64,000 nucleotides of DNA, taken from assembly GCA_036426205.1 (NCBI GenBank), contig CM071568.1:217042527-217106526 (forward strand), written 5' to 3'. The notes under the pieces were generated by a model. It had not been told where the DNA came from, ran no database searches, and was given only the letters and a program-made list of their open reading frames with translations. The DNA comes from Ascaphus truei (lineage: Eukaryota > Chordata > Amphibia > Anura > Ascaphidae). Shown here in pieces: positions 1 to 9,900 of the stretch; position 1 is the stretch's first letter, and the number at the start of each line of letters is the position of its first letter. Made by a program: the position numbers and the translations under genes.

Positions 1-170
1 TTTGTTTTCTGTTTGCACTGTGGCAGTCTCAGTGCCTGGGACTGAATAAACCAGGCATAACCTGTTTAAAGGGACAGTACGTGACGTCTCATCATTTAAC
101 CTACCCTAAAAGACCGTGTTCTAACAGTCCCGGACAGACGGCAGAGCCCCGGAGTAAGCCGTTTGTCACA
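1..170 (+). mobile_element. 3' part of an LTR (copy A), cut by the window edge
   Basis: This stretch matches the last part of the LTRs at 506-1085, 3680-4266 and 7959-8526, and ends in the same TGTCACA terminus. It is followed directly by a primer-binding site at 173-190 and an untranslated leader, so it is a 5' LTR whose beginning lies outside the window. Confidence 0.85.
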
Positions 171-172
171 TA

Positions 173-190
173 TGGTGGAGAATGCGGGCA
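173..190 (+). other. Primer-binding site, tRNA-Ala type (copy A)
   Basis: The 18 bases TGGTGGAGAATGCGGGCA start two bases after the LTR end. Their complement ends in CCA and agrees with the 3' end of a vertebrate tRNA-Ala as I remember it. The identical site recurs at 4269-4286 in the second copy. The tRNA identity rests on memory and was not searched. Confidence 0.75.
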
Positions 191-305
191 GAACACTAAA
201 AGGTCTGCGGGTTAAAGAGGAGTTTTTTTTTCTCTTTTCTCCTCTCCAAACAAGATGGAAGACGTGGTGAGTGCGCTGGTACGCAATGAATTCGTGGGAC
301 TAGCC
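191..305 (+). pseudogene. Leader and first codons of LTR-element gag (copy A), truncated
   Basis: The leader and the start codon at 255 (reading MEDVVSALVR) match copy B at 4287-4380. The two copies then diverge after about ten codons, near 286. Only the N-terminal stub of gag survives here; what follows belongs to a different repeat bounded by an inverted repeat at 308-326. Confidence 0.7.
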
Positions 306-307
306 GA

Positions 308-1676
308 GCTCGAATAAAGTGTGTCGCCAGTGTATATATATTTTATTTATATAATAAATAATCCACCCCAGCAGGAGCAGACACAAGTGAAAAAACTTGC
401 ATTCAGAAGTAAACACCGAACAAACATGACCAACGTTTCGGTCCTCGTAGGACCTTCCTCAGGGTGGTGCTTGAGACTACTGGCCAGTGGATACCTTATA
501 TACCCTGTGACAGAAACCAGGGGATGGTAATAAATTCCATATACAAGGCTCCCAGGATACTGAACAGTTTCTGTCCTGTCTAGGTTGAACAGGGCAGCCT
601 CGTGGTACATGCACTCCATTCCACAGTTTGTCTGCTGCCTGTTTTCTGTCACCTGTCATGCTGATTAGAGATCAGGTATATAAGACCTGTTTCCTGTTTC
701 CTCTCCCCCTCTCCCCAAGAGCCTGGAGGCTGAAAGGCTGCTGAACTAAGAGGGCGGAGAAACCTCTTCCCCAAACAGGTTGAAACTTTCTGTTCGTTTG
801 TCTAAGACTGCAAAGATACTTATATTGTTGGTGGAAGTGGACAAGCCACTTCCAACCCTGAGTCAGGGATATCTAAGTATAAGTTATCGCTCAGAGGAGC
901 AGCTTTTTGTTTGGCTTTGTTTTCTGTTTGCACTGTGGCAGTCTCAGTGCCTGGGACTAAATAAACCAGGCATAACCTGTTTAAAGGAACAGTACGTGAC
1001 GTCTCATCATTTAATCTACCCTAAAAGACTGTGTTCTAACAGTCCCGGACAGACAGCGGAGCCCCGGAGTAAGCCGTTTATTACAATCCCCACACCCTGA
1101 TGACACAATCTGGGTAGGTGATTGGTCATGCAACAAGTCCCATGACCTGTCACAATGTCGCTGACGTTGCTCTGCACCCGTCATCGGAACAGCTGCCTAG
1201 TCCATAACAATCAATGATGCGCACGCACTACCACCAGTCAGCCGATGCGAAGGAAGGAAGCGTCCTCCGTTTCCATGGTACCGTGCTGCGGGAGACCGTG
1301 ACACCTTGGTCATCAGAGAAGACTGAACGGCTTAGCTGAATGTGCATGCGCGGTCTCGTCACCACATGAATAGGCAGCGCGGCATCCCCCACAGTCAGGA
1401 GACACGCTATGAATCCATAACGTCATGGCAATCCTGGTATTGGGGGTAGCGTCTGACTGCACATCAGGACAGGATCCTCGCATATGCATTAAGAGTGGTC
1501 ATAAACGGGACATCGGGAGAGGCCTCCATGGGTATTCTAAAATAACAAATAGTGGGGAACAAACGTGAACAAAGGGTGAAGGAAATAAAAGCAGAATTTC
1601 TCAGGGATGCGGGCTAGTTAATGAGATCAGTATTTCATCAGAAGGCTACTACTGCACCGACACACTTTATTCGAGC
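308..1676. repeat. Segment bounded by a 19-bp perfect inverted repeat, interrupted by an LTR
   Basis: Bases 308-326 are the exact reverse complement of 1658-1676. Between them lie about 180 bp of unrecognised sequence, a complete LTR (506-1085), and about 570 bp of unrecognised sequence. The simplest reading is an older inverted-repeat element into which an LTR later landed. The element class is not recognised. Its left part holds a hammerhead-like core on the minus strand (435-462). Confidence 0.5.
506..1085 (+). mobile_element. Lone LTR of the Gmr1-like family
   Basis: This 580-bp unit starts TGTGACAG and ends TATTACA, a one-base-changed form of the TGTCACA terminus. It contains the family's TATATAAG box-like stretch (about 678-686) and AATAAA (959-964). 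No internal region of the family adjoins it on either side, so it is best read as a solo LTR. The flanking four bases (ACCC and ATCC) match in three of four positions. Confidence 0.75.
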
Positions 1677-1827
1677 AAATACCCAGTATGTACCTGGCAG
1701 ATACCTGGAATGCGCCGCTCCTCACCTCTGACAAGCCCCGTTGCGTTTGCCTTCCCAGCCTGGGTTCATGCCTGGCTGACGGACGGCTGATCTGTTAAAT
1801 GATAATGATTAGGATTTAATAGGCTGC
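1086..1827. other. Unrecognised intergenic repeat DNA
   Basis: No gene or known element is recognised. The block includes the right copy of the 19-bp inverted repeat (1658-1676) and then runs into CA-rich DNA. There is no long conserved reading frame. Confidence 0.5.
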
Positions 1828-2303
1828 AAACACACACACACACACACACACAGCGAGACACACACGCACACACACAGTGAGACACACGCGCACACACACA
1901 GTGAGACACACGCACACACAGTGAGACGCACACACACACACAGTGAGACATACGCGCACACACACACACACAGTGAGACACATACACACACACAGTGAGA
2001 CACACACACACAGTGAGACACACACACAGTGAGACACATACACACAGTGAGACACATACACACACACACACACACACAGTGAGACACATACACACACAGT
2101 GAGACGTGACACACACACATACTGTGACACACACATTCTGTGACACACACACACATACTGTGACACACACATTCTGTGACACACACACATACTGTGACAC
2201 ACACACATACTGTGACACACACACATACTGTGACACACACACACATACTGTGACACACACACACATACTGTGACACACACACATACTGTGACACACACAC
2301 ACC
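1828..2303. repeat. CA-rich microsatellite/minisatellite
   Basis: Irregular units of the form (CA)n-GTGAGA fill the left part, and (CA)n-TACTGTGA the right part. The same two unit types recur at 8931-9900. Long minus-strand reading frames across it are only Cys/Val repeats from the simple sequence. Confidence 0.9.
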
Positions 2304-3425
2304 CCTGTGCCTCCCCCCACTGTGCGCACTGCACTTGCCCCCCCTGCATACACCCCTGCGCCTGCCTTCCCACTGCCCCTGCCTTCTCCCCCGCCCCGGA
2401 CTTCTCCCCCACTGCCCCTGCCTCCCCGCCTGTCTCCACCCTTCCACCTTCCCTGCCCCCCCTGCTGCCTTTCCCCCGGCTGCCCCCCTGACCGCCTTCT
2501 CTCCCCTGGCCTTCCCCATTCCCTGACCCCTGCTCCCCCCTGCACCTGCCATCTCCCCCTGAGCCCCCCCCCATCCTGCTTTCCCCTCTTCTGCCGAGTG
2601 CCTTCTACCCCTGCCCCTCCCTCTCTCCCCTGCCTTCTCCCCCCTGCCCCCTGCCTTCTCCCCCTGCCTTCTCCCTGCCCTGCTTGCTTATCCCCCCTGC
2701 CCCTGACTACCTCCCCACTCTGCCTTCCCCCTGCCCCTGCATTCCCCTCCGCCCTGCTTCACCCTCCCCCACCCCCCTACATTCCCACCTGCTGCAACAC
2801 TGCAAACGCCCTCCCGCCCCTGCCTCACCCCCCACCCCTGCATCCCCCCCCCGCCAGTTTCCCCCAACCCGCCGACACGCACTCCCGACACCCTCCCGCG
2901 CCGCCCGCACCTTACCGCTTCTTCCTTTCAACCCTCCCACCCCTGGCTTTCACACTGCCGTCCTCCCGCCTTGCCGTTCACCCACTCGCCGCCGCACTCC
3001 CGCCGCCCTCCCGCTTTACCAACCCGCCACCGCACTCCCGACTCTGCCTTTCACCCACCCGCTTGCCTCACACCCCTGCGCCCCACAGCCACGCCCGCAA
3101 TCAACAGACACCTGCGCCTCTCACCCACAGCCACATTCAACACACACCCGCCACCTCTCACCTACCCTACACACACCTGCCACCCTCCCACCCCTACACA
3201 CCGACATCACCTGACCAGCTGCCGTCACCCACACACCACCCACCCGGCACCTCCGTCACACACCCACCCGCCGACTCAAACCCCTACGCACACGACAGCA
3301 CTGTTCTCAGCGCCGCCGCACTCAACACCCTAGCGGGACCCCACCCCACAGCCAGCAATCACTACCCACCGCCCCCACGCGTAATGAAACACACCACGAC
3401 ACTCACACTGCTCACACCCTAGTGG
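2304..3425. repeat. C-rich, G-poor strand-asymmetric low-complexity DNA
   Basis: More than a kilobase of C-rich, strongly strand-biased sequence (CCCCTGCC-like, later CCCACC-like words). A proline-rich frame runs through it but has no domain and is a composition artefact. The match in composition to 8630-8935 suggests one repeat family or amplified simple sequence. Confidence 0.8.
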
Positions 3426-3679
3426 GACACACACCTCACATTTGACATCACTTATGTCATCAAAATAGTACATTGTACTGTGGTGTGTTTTACAATAAAC
3501 CATTTTTAAACAACAACATCGTGTAACATTTTTTTCCATGTTTCTTTTCAACATTATTACAAACTTTCACCAAATAGTCAACCTATGTTCCCCTATTTAT
3601 AAATAATACTATCTATTATGGATTTACATCCCAACAACCGCGGGTATATCAGCTAGTATATGTATAGATATATATATAC
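3426..3679. other. AT-rich repeat end next to an LTR-element insertion site
   Basis: AT-rich sequence ending in a TATA-rich run. The reverse complement of about 3640-3660 carries ACTAGC followed by a CCCGCGGTTG word, resembling the ACTAGC...CCCGGCGCTG start at 8618-8640, so the two may be ends of the same unidentified repeat. The LTR element at 3680 starts immediately after. Confidence 0.4.
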
Positions 3680-4266
3680 TGTGACAGAAACCAGGGGATG
3701 GTAATAAATCCATATACAGGGCTCCCAGGAACTGAACAGTTTCTGTCTGTCTAGCTGAACAGGGCAGCCTCGTGGTACATGCACTCCATTCCATAGTTTG
3801 TCTGCTGCCTGTTTTTTGTCACTGTCATGCTGTTAGAGACAGTATCGGTATACAAAGACCTGTTTCCTGTTTCTTCTCCCCCTCTCCCCCAAGAGGCTGG
3901 AGGCTGGAAGGCTGCTGACACTAAGAGGGCGGAGAAAAGAGAAACCTCTTCCCCAAACAGGTTGAAACTTTATGTTCGTTTGTCTAAGGCTTGCAAAGAT
4001 ACTATTTGTTGGTGGAAGTGGACAAGCCACTTCCAACCCTGAGTCAGGGAATATCTAAGTTTAAGTTATCGCTCAGATGAGCAGCTTTTTGTTTGGCTTT
4101 GTTTCTGTTTGCACTGTGGCAGTCTCAGTGCCTGGGACTGAATATAAACCAGGCATAAAACTGTTTAAGGGACAGTACGTGACGTCTCATCATTTAAACT
4201 ACCCTAAAAGACCGGTTCTAACAGTCCCGGACAGACGGCAGAGCCCGGAGTAAGCCGTTTGTCACA
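3680..4266 (+). repeat. 5' LTR of the Gmr1-like element
   Basis: This 587-bp LTR matches 506-1085 and 7959-8526 along its length with scattered small indels. The termini are TGTGACA and TGTCACA. The AATAAA signal of the family is changed here to AATATAAA (about 4140). Confidence 0.9.
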
Positions 4267-4268
4267 TA

Positions 4269-4286
4269 TGGTGGAGAATGCGGGCA
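4269..4286 (+). other. Primer-binding site, tRNA-Ala type (copy B)
   Basis: Identical to the 18-base site at 173-190, and likewise two bases beyond the LTR end. The conserved spacing and full identity between two decayed copies support its role in priming minus-strand DNA synthesis. Confidence 0.8.
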
Positions 4287-4350
4287 GAACACTAAAAGGT
4301 CTGCGGGTTAAAGAGGAGTTTTTTTTTTTCTCTTTCTCTCTCCAAACAAG

Positions 4351-5340
4351 ATGGAAGACGTGGTGAGTGCGCTGGTACGCCATGTCGCTGTCCAGAAAGC
4401 ACGAATGAAACCCAGCAACAGCTGTTAATAGCCCAGCAAAAGACTAATGCACACCAGCAAGGACTAATGCAAATCAGCAACAGACGAATGTAGCCCTGCA
4501 AGAGGCGAATGCAAACCAAGCAACAGACGAATGCAGCCTGCAGGAGGGCGATGCAAAACAGCAAGAGGCGAATGCAAACCAGCAACAGACGAATGCAACC
4601 CAGCACCAGCTGTTAATAGCCAGCAAGAGGGACTGCAGCTCTGCAAATCAGAATGCAAACCAGCAAGAGAAAACCGCTTGCTGAGTGAGAGAGGAGCAAC
4701 AAGGTTCGCCCAGGGCTTGCAGCAGGAACTCGAGATCTGAGGGGGACATATCAGTAACCTTCCACATGGCAGAGGCAGCCAGTCCCGAAAATGGCCAGGG
4801 CAAGCCAATACCTCAGAAGATGGGACCTCGGATGAGTGGAAGCCATATTCTCCCGTTTGAAACGCACGGCACAAGAGAGGGATGGCCAGAAGCTGAGTGG
4901 GCTGGTCTAATCGCACCCTTCTAAGCGGCGAACCCAGAAGGCTTACTTTGATCTAAACCAGCCGAAAGCTAACGTCTATGCAAAATGAATAGTTGAGATC
5001 TCGCCCGCCTCGGCGTAACCACGGTGTTCGTGCCCAAAGGTTTCTACGCATGGTCCTTCACGATGATAAAGCCACCCGAAGCCAGATGTATGACCTCATC
5101 CACCTCGCCCGGAAGTGGCTACAACCCGAGATCAACGCAGGCACATGCCCCGTGGAACGATTGGTCAGTGGACCAGTTCTTGAGGAAACTTCCACTGCCT
5201 ACGCCGTTGGGTCAGTCGGAGTGACCCCCACAATGCGGATGAGCGTGTGGCCCTCGTAGAAAGGTACAATGCAGAGAAGAGCACCCGCAACCCACACTCG
5301 TGGAGCAACCCCCCTACACGAGGTTCGGGACTTTCCAGAG
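4351..5340 (+). pseudogene. gag remnant with Gln/Asn/Ala repeats and a SCAN-like capsid
   Basis: The start at 4351 reads MEDVVSALVR. About 4400-4665 is a tandem array of roughly 21- to 24-bp units (CAGCAACAGACGAATGCA-like) encoding Gln-, Asn- and Ala-rich repeats. About 4860-4935 encodes a REGWPEAEWAGL-type capsid segment. About 5040-5265, in broken frames, encodes words such as WLQPE, DQFLRKLP and VALVER, in the order seen in vertebrate SCAN domains. SCAN is known to derive from the capsid of Gmr1-like gag, which fits the family call. Several frame breaks and stops make it non-functional. Confidence 0.7.
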
Positions 5341-5629
5341 ACGGTAAAAAGGTACCGGATTAAGGGGCGCTGAGAGCGGCGACCACCTTCACGCAGCACC
5401 AGCAACAGTGGCTGCACACTAAGGGCAATAGCCAACATGGGGAGCCGGGAAAAGGCTCTAAGTGGGACACAGACTATGTACCTAAATGTGTAAATTGTTT
5501 GAGTGGGGCCACACAGCAAAAATCTGCCCACTAAATGATGAACATGCAATGCAACAGCGTGGAACCTTATTCGCTGTGGTCCCAATGTATGGGCCCTAGC
5601 CCAGAGGACTCCTTGAATAAACCATGTGG

Positions 5630-5840
5630 GCATTTGTAAGGTCAATGGTAAGAGGGTTCGGGCACTTCTTGACTCTGGGAGCATGGTACACTAGTGTCCG
5701 AATACCTGTGCCCATTAAGAAGAAACAGGTAAACAGTTCACAAAGAGTGGCAATTGTTGTATACATGGGGATAATCATGAATTTCCACTGTTGATGTTTT
5801 TTTTAAACAGAGTTTGGTTTTAGATTTCAAGGTGGGTATG
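5630..5840 (+). pseudogene. Aspartic protease remnant of the Gmr1-like pol
   Basis: Starting near 5640, one frame reads VNGKRVRALLDSGS. The LLDSGS word is the active-site signature of retroelement aspartic proteases. Downstream, after a frame break, a GGYVPKLAHDVLIGT-like stretch (about 5830-5870) matches the region around the second conserved block. The gene is broken. Confidence 0.65.
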
Positions 5841-6169
5841 TACCCAAACTGGCACATGATGTGTTAATAGGGACCCGACTTTCCCCATTTCTAAAAATGT
5901 GGTCCCCACTCAGAATAGCGCCCAGAGTTCAATAGCGGACCATAACGAAGTATTAGAAGAAACAAATCCTTTCCCTTTTCAGAAATGGATGTTGACGAGG
6001 GCCCAATAAGAAGGGGGGAAAACGAGAGGAGTGCTGTAAAATTCCCTTCCCCATCACTACTTTGGTAGGGAATAACCCCAAATCAAGAAGAGTTGATCAG
6101 GCACTTACCACCCCAGAACCGGATAAGACCTCGCTGACCTAGAGGTCAGTCCTGGAGTTTTAAGAAGGC

Positions 6170-7375
6170 CCAGTGGGAGGACTCCACATTAGCGGTGTAG
6201 CAAGAGGAAATATACGGGACCAGAATAGACTCCTGGCCAACCAGATAGGTCACTTGCTTTACCCTACTTCGAGGGTAGAGAACGACCTAGTATATCGGGT
6301 TGTAAAAGGAAATCAGTTACAACTAAACAATTGTTGGTATCACAGATATTCCGTAACGTAGTACTACACCTCGCACATAGTCTCCATTGGGGGGACACCT
6401 AGGGTGGAAAAGACAAAAGAAAAGGTTCTCGAAGCTTCTATTGGCGGGTTCTGGCAGAAATTACAAACTAGATCTCCTATGCCCGGAATGTCAGATCAAC
6501 CATGGTTCAAAGCGTACCGCAGCCCTTGGTACCCCTTCCCAATAATAGAGGTACCATTTGACGGATTGCTATGGATCTAGTAGGACCCCTAATAAAGTCT
6601 GCTAGGGGAATCAGCCATATTGGTAATATTAGATTATGCCACCGATATCGGAGGCAGTTCCCCTACGTAACACCTCTGCTAAAAACATAGCAAAAGAGTT
6701 AGTAGTTCTGTTTTCCGGGTCGGAATTCCTAAAGAGATCTATCTGACCAGGGACAACATTATGTCCCAAGTAACAAAAGAGATATGTAAAACTCCTAAAA
6801 AATCAAGCATTCAGAACCTCAGTCTATCATCCACAAACAGATGGTTTAGTGGAAAGGTTCATAAAACCTTAAAGAGCCTATTACGCCGGGCGGTCGATAA
6901 GGATGGGAAAAAAGGGGATTGTTTGTTTTACCATAACCTGTTATTTGCCATTAGGGAAGTTCCCCAATCATCCACAAGGCTTCTCCCCGTTTGAACTATT
7001 GTATGGCCGACACCCGATATAGCAAAGAGGAACTTGGGAAACGAGGTTACCCTTACAGAAGTGTAATAGAGATGTTGCCCAGATGCAGGACCGCATTGCT
7101 GCAGTCCTACCAATAATGAGGAACACTGAGAGAAAGCTCAAGAAGCACAGAAGAAGGAATACGTTATAATAAGGCTGCTGGGTCAGAATTTTTTTCCAGG
7201 TGAGATGGGTATAGTTCTGGTTCCCACCGTGGAGAGTAAATTCCTGCAAATGGCATGGGCCTATGAGGTCTTGGAAAGAGGTGGAGAAAGTAAATTATAA
7301 GGTAAGACCCAGGGGTAGGAGGAAACCTGAGCAAATTACCATATAAACCTACTATCAAGCCCTGGAAAGATAGAG
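6170..7375 (+). pseudogene. Integrase remnant with GPY/F module
   Basis: The pieces are in the usual integrase order but in several frames. About 6400-6510 is a zinc-binding-like segment (CPECQINHG). About 6555-6650 carries RIAMDLVGPLIKSARG around the first catalytic Asp. About 6730-6775 holds the second Asp region, followed by MSQVTKEICK. About 6815-6880 carries the TDGLVER segment with the catalytic Glu. About 7200-7375 carries a KWHGPYEVLE-type GPY/F tail. The whole stands upstream of the reverse transcriptase remnant. Frameshifts disable it. Confidence 0.75.
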
Positions 7376-7499
7376 AGGTTTGTTAAACCTAGTACACCAG
7401 GTCCGTCAGAGAATCAAGAAACTGACCCAGAGGTTAGCAAGCTGAAACACTGTCCGTGCATCAGAAACGAGAGGTCCAGAATTTAGTAGAGAGAAGAAA

Positions 7500-7910
7500 C
7501 AAAGAAGTTTTCTCTACACAGCCAGGTAGAAATAGCGTAATAAACATGACCTAGTCTCTGAAACCGGGGGTCCGAGTTAACCTTAACCGACCGAATCAGA
7601 GGCCAAGAGAGGCTATAAGTTTAGAGGTTAAAAAAAATGCTAAAACTAGGCGTAATTGAGGAATCCCAAAGTGGGTGGAACAGCCCTATAGTTTTAGTCC
7701 CAAAGCCAGAAGGTACAAGAGGAGAGAAAATTCCGGTTGGTCACAGATCATGCACCCCTTACCTGGATGTGTCAGAACAGGGAGAAGAATGCTAGAGTGA
7801 CCAGGTGGTTCTCTAAGCTTAAGCTTACAACCCTTCAAATTTTTTGTGGAACACACAGGTCAGGGCACAAAACATGGCAATGCCGACGGGTTGTCAAGGA
7901 TGCACTCCCT
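7500..7910 (+). pseudogene. Reverse transcriptase start fused to RNase H end, middle deleted
   Basis: About 7610-7725 encodes the N-terminal edge of a gypsy reverse transcriptase (KLGVIEESQSGWNSPIVLVP). At about 7730 the sequence jumps directly to the RNase H C-terminus (VTDHAPLTWM from about 7738, then an RSGHK-like end). Everything between, including the YxDD catalytic core, is missing. The internal deletion shortens the element to 4.8 kb. Confidence 0.75.
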
Positions 7911-7940
7911 AATACTCACTGGTCGCTCACCCTCGAGGCT

Positions 7941-7958
7941 GAGCTGGGGGAGAGGATA
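7941..7958 (+). other. Polypurine tract before the 3' LTR
   Basis: A purine-rich run (GAGCTGGGGGAGAGGATA) sits immediately upstream of the 3' LTR start, where plus-strand priming occurs in LTR retrotransposons. Confidence 0.6.
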
Positions 7959-8526
7959 TGTGACAGAAACCGGGGGGATGGTAATAAATTCCATATAAGG
8001 GCCCCAGGTACTGAACAGTTTGTCTGGCTAGGTGAACAGGGCAGCTCATGGTACATGCACTCCATTCCAGTTTGTCTGCTGCCTGTTTTCTGTCACCTGT
8101 CATGCTGATTAGAGATCAGGTATATAAGACCTGTTTCCTGTTTCCTTCCCTCTCTCCCCAAGAGCTGGAGGCTGGAAGGCTGCTGAAAACTAGAGGGCGG
8201 AGAAACCTCTTCCCCAAACAGGTTGAAACTTTCTGTTCGTTTGTCTAAGGCTGCAAAGATACTTTATTTTGTTGGTGGAGTGGACAAGCCACTCAACCCT
8301 GAGTCAGGGAATATCTAAGTTTAAGTTATCGTTCAGATGAGCAGCTTTGTGTTTGGCTTTGTTTTCTGTTGCACTGTGGCAGTCTCAGTGCCTGGGACTA
8401 AATAAACCAGGCATAACCTGTTTAAAGGAACAGTACGTGACGTCTCATCATTTAAACTACCCTAAAAGACCGTGTTCTAACAGTCCCGGACAGACGGCGG
8501 AGCCCCGGAGTAAGCCGTTTGTCACA
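7959..8526 (+). repeat. 3' LTR of the Gmr1-like element
   Basis: This 568-bp LTR has the termini TGTGACA and TGTCACA, an intact TATATAAG stretch (about 8121-8128) and AATAAA (8401-8406). It is followed by ATAC, which repeats the four bases before the 5' LTR. Confidence 0.9.
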
Positions 8527-8539
8527 ATACACATATATA

Positions 8540-8930
8540 TACACACACACACACACACACAGTTAGGTCCGGAAATAATTGGACACTGACACAATTTTCA
8601 TAATACTATATATACATACTAGCGGAGGGACCCGGCGCTGCCCGGTACCAAAACCTCCTGCTCCCTCCACGTCACTCTCCGCCTCCCCCCCTGCGCACTC
8701 CAGTCCCCCCCCATGCGCAGCTCCAGTCCTACCACCCTGCAGCAGCTCCAGTCCTCCCCCCCCCCAGCGCCGGCCATTCCACCCCCCCCCCTGCGCAGAT
8801 CCAGGCATGTGTCCCCCCCTACACAGCTCCGGAGTGCACCCCCCCCTGCGCCCGCTACGGTCAACGTCCCCCCCACGAGCAGACTCTGTCCCCCCCCGAG
8901 CAGCTCTGTTCCCCCCCCCTGCGCAGCACA
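8540..8930. repeat. CA run followed by C-rich low-complexity DNA
   Basis: A short (CA)n at 8540-8561, then a transition at about 8618 (ACTAGCGGAGGGACCCGGCG) into C-rich sequence similar in composition to 2304-3425. No coding content is recognised. Confidence 0.7.
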
Positions 8931-9900
8931 CAGGGAGACACACACGCACACACACACAGTGAGACACACGCGCACACACACACACACACACAGTGAGGCA
9001 CACAGACGAACGCACACAGTGAAATGCACGCACAGTGAGACGCACGCACACAGACTCATGCCCACACACACACATACTGTGACACACACATACTGTAACA
9101 CACACACACATACTGTGACAAACACACACACATACTGTGACACACACACATACTGTGACACACACACACACATACTCTGACACACATACTGTGACACACA
9201 CATACTGTGACACAAACACACACACACACACACTGTGACACACACACACACTGTGACACACACACACACATACTGTGACACACACACACATACTGTGACA
9301 TACACACACACTGTGACACACACACACATACTGTGACACACACACACATACTGTGACACACACACACGCACACATACTGTGACACACACACACATACTGT
9401 GACATACACACATACTGTGACACACACACATACTGTGACACACACACATACTGTGACACACACACACACACACACACTGTGACACACACACTGTGACACA
9501 CACACATACACATACTGTGACACACACACATACTGTGACACACACATACTGTGACACACACACACATACTGTGACACACACACACACATACTGTGACACA
9601 CACACACACACACACACATACTGTGACACACACACACATACTGTGACACACACACACTGTGACATACACACACATACTGTGACACACACACACACACATA
9701 CACACTGTGACACACACACATACTGTGACACACACACACACTGTGACACACACACACACTGTGACACACACACATACTGTGACACACACACACTGTGACA
9801 CACACACACACTGACACACACACACACACATACTGTGACACAAACACACACACACACACACAGTGACAGACACACACACACACACACACACTGTGAGACA
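8931..9900. repeat. Nearly 1 kb of CACACA-TACTGTGA microsatellite
   Basis: Tandem, variable-length units (CA)n followed by TACTGTGA or CTGTGA, with GTGAGA variants at the left end, mirror 1828-2303. The long Cys/Val reading frames on the minus strand are simple-sequence artefacts. Confidence 0.9.

Larger units (their letters stand above)
3680..8526 (+). mobile_element. Gmr1-like Ty3/gypsy LTR retrotransposon, decayed, both LTRs present
   Basis: Two LTRs, 3680-4266 and 7959-8526, begin TGTGACA and end TGTCACA (perfect 7-bp inverted termini). The element is flanked by a 4-bp duplication, ATAC at 3676-3679 and 8527-8530. Between them are a tRNA-Ala primer-binding site, gag, protease, integrase, reverse transcriptase and RNase H remnants. 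Integrase precedes reverse transcriptase, the reverse of ordinary Ty3/gypsy order. That order defines the Gmr1-like group of deuterostomes, so I assign it there. The coding part is full of stops and frameshifts and has lost most of the reverse transcriptase, so it cannot move by itself. Confidence 0.85.

Noticed and set aside
1766..2574. Long minus-strand frames rich in Cys and Val
   Set aside because: They translate the TGTGTG simple repeat. All three frames are open at once, which is a composition effect.
2307..3422. Proline-rich frame of 371 residues
   Set aside because: The C-rich strand makes Pro codons and few stops; there is no conserved motif and an overlapping frame is also open.
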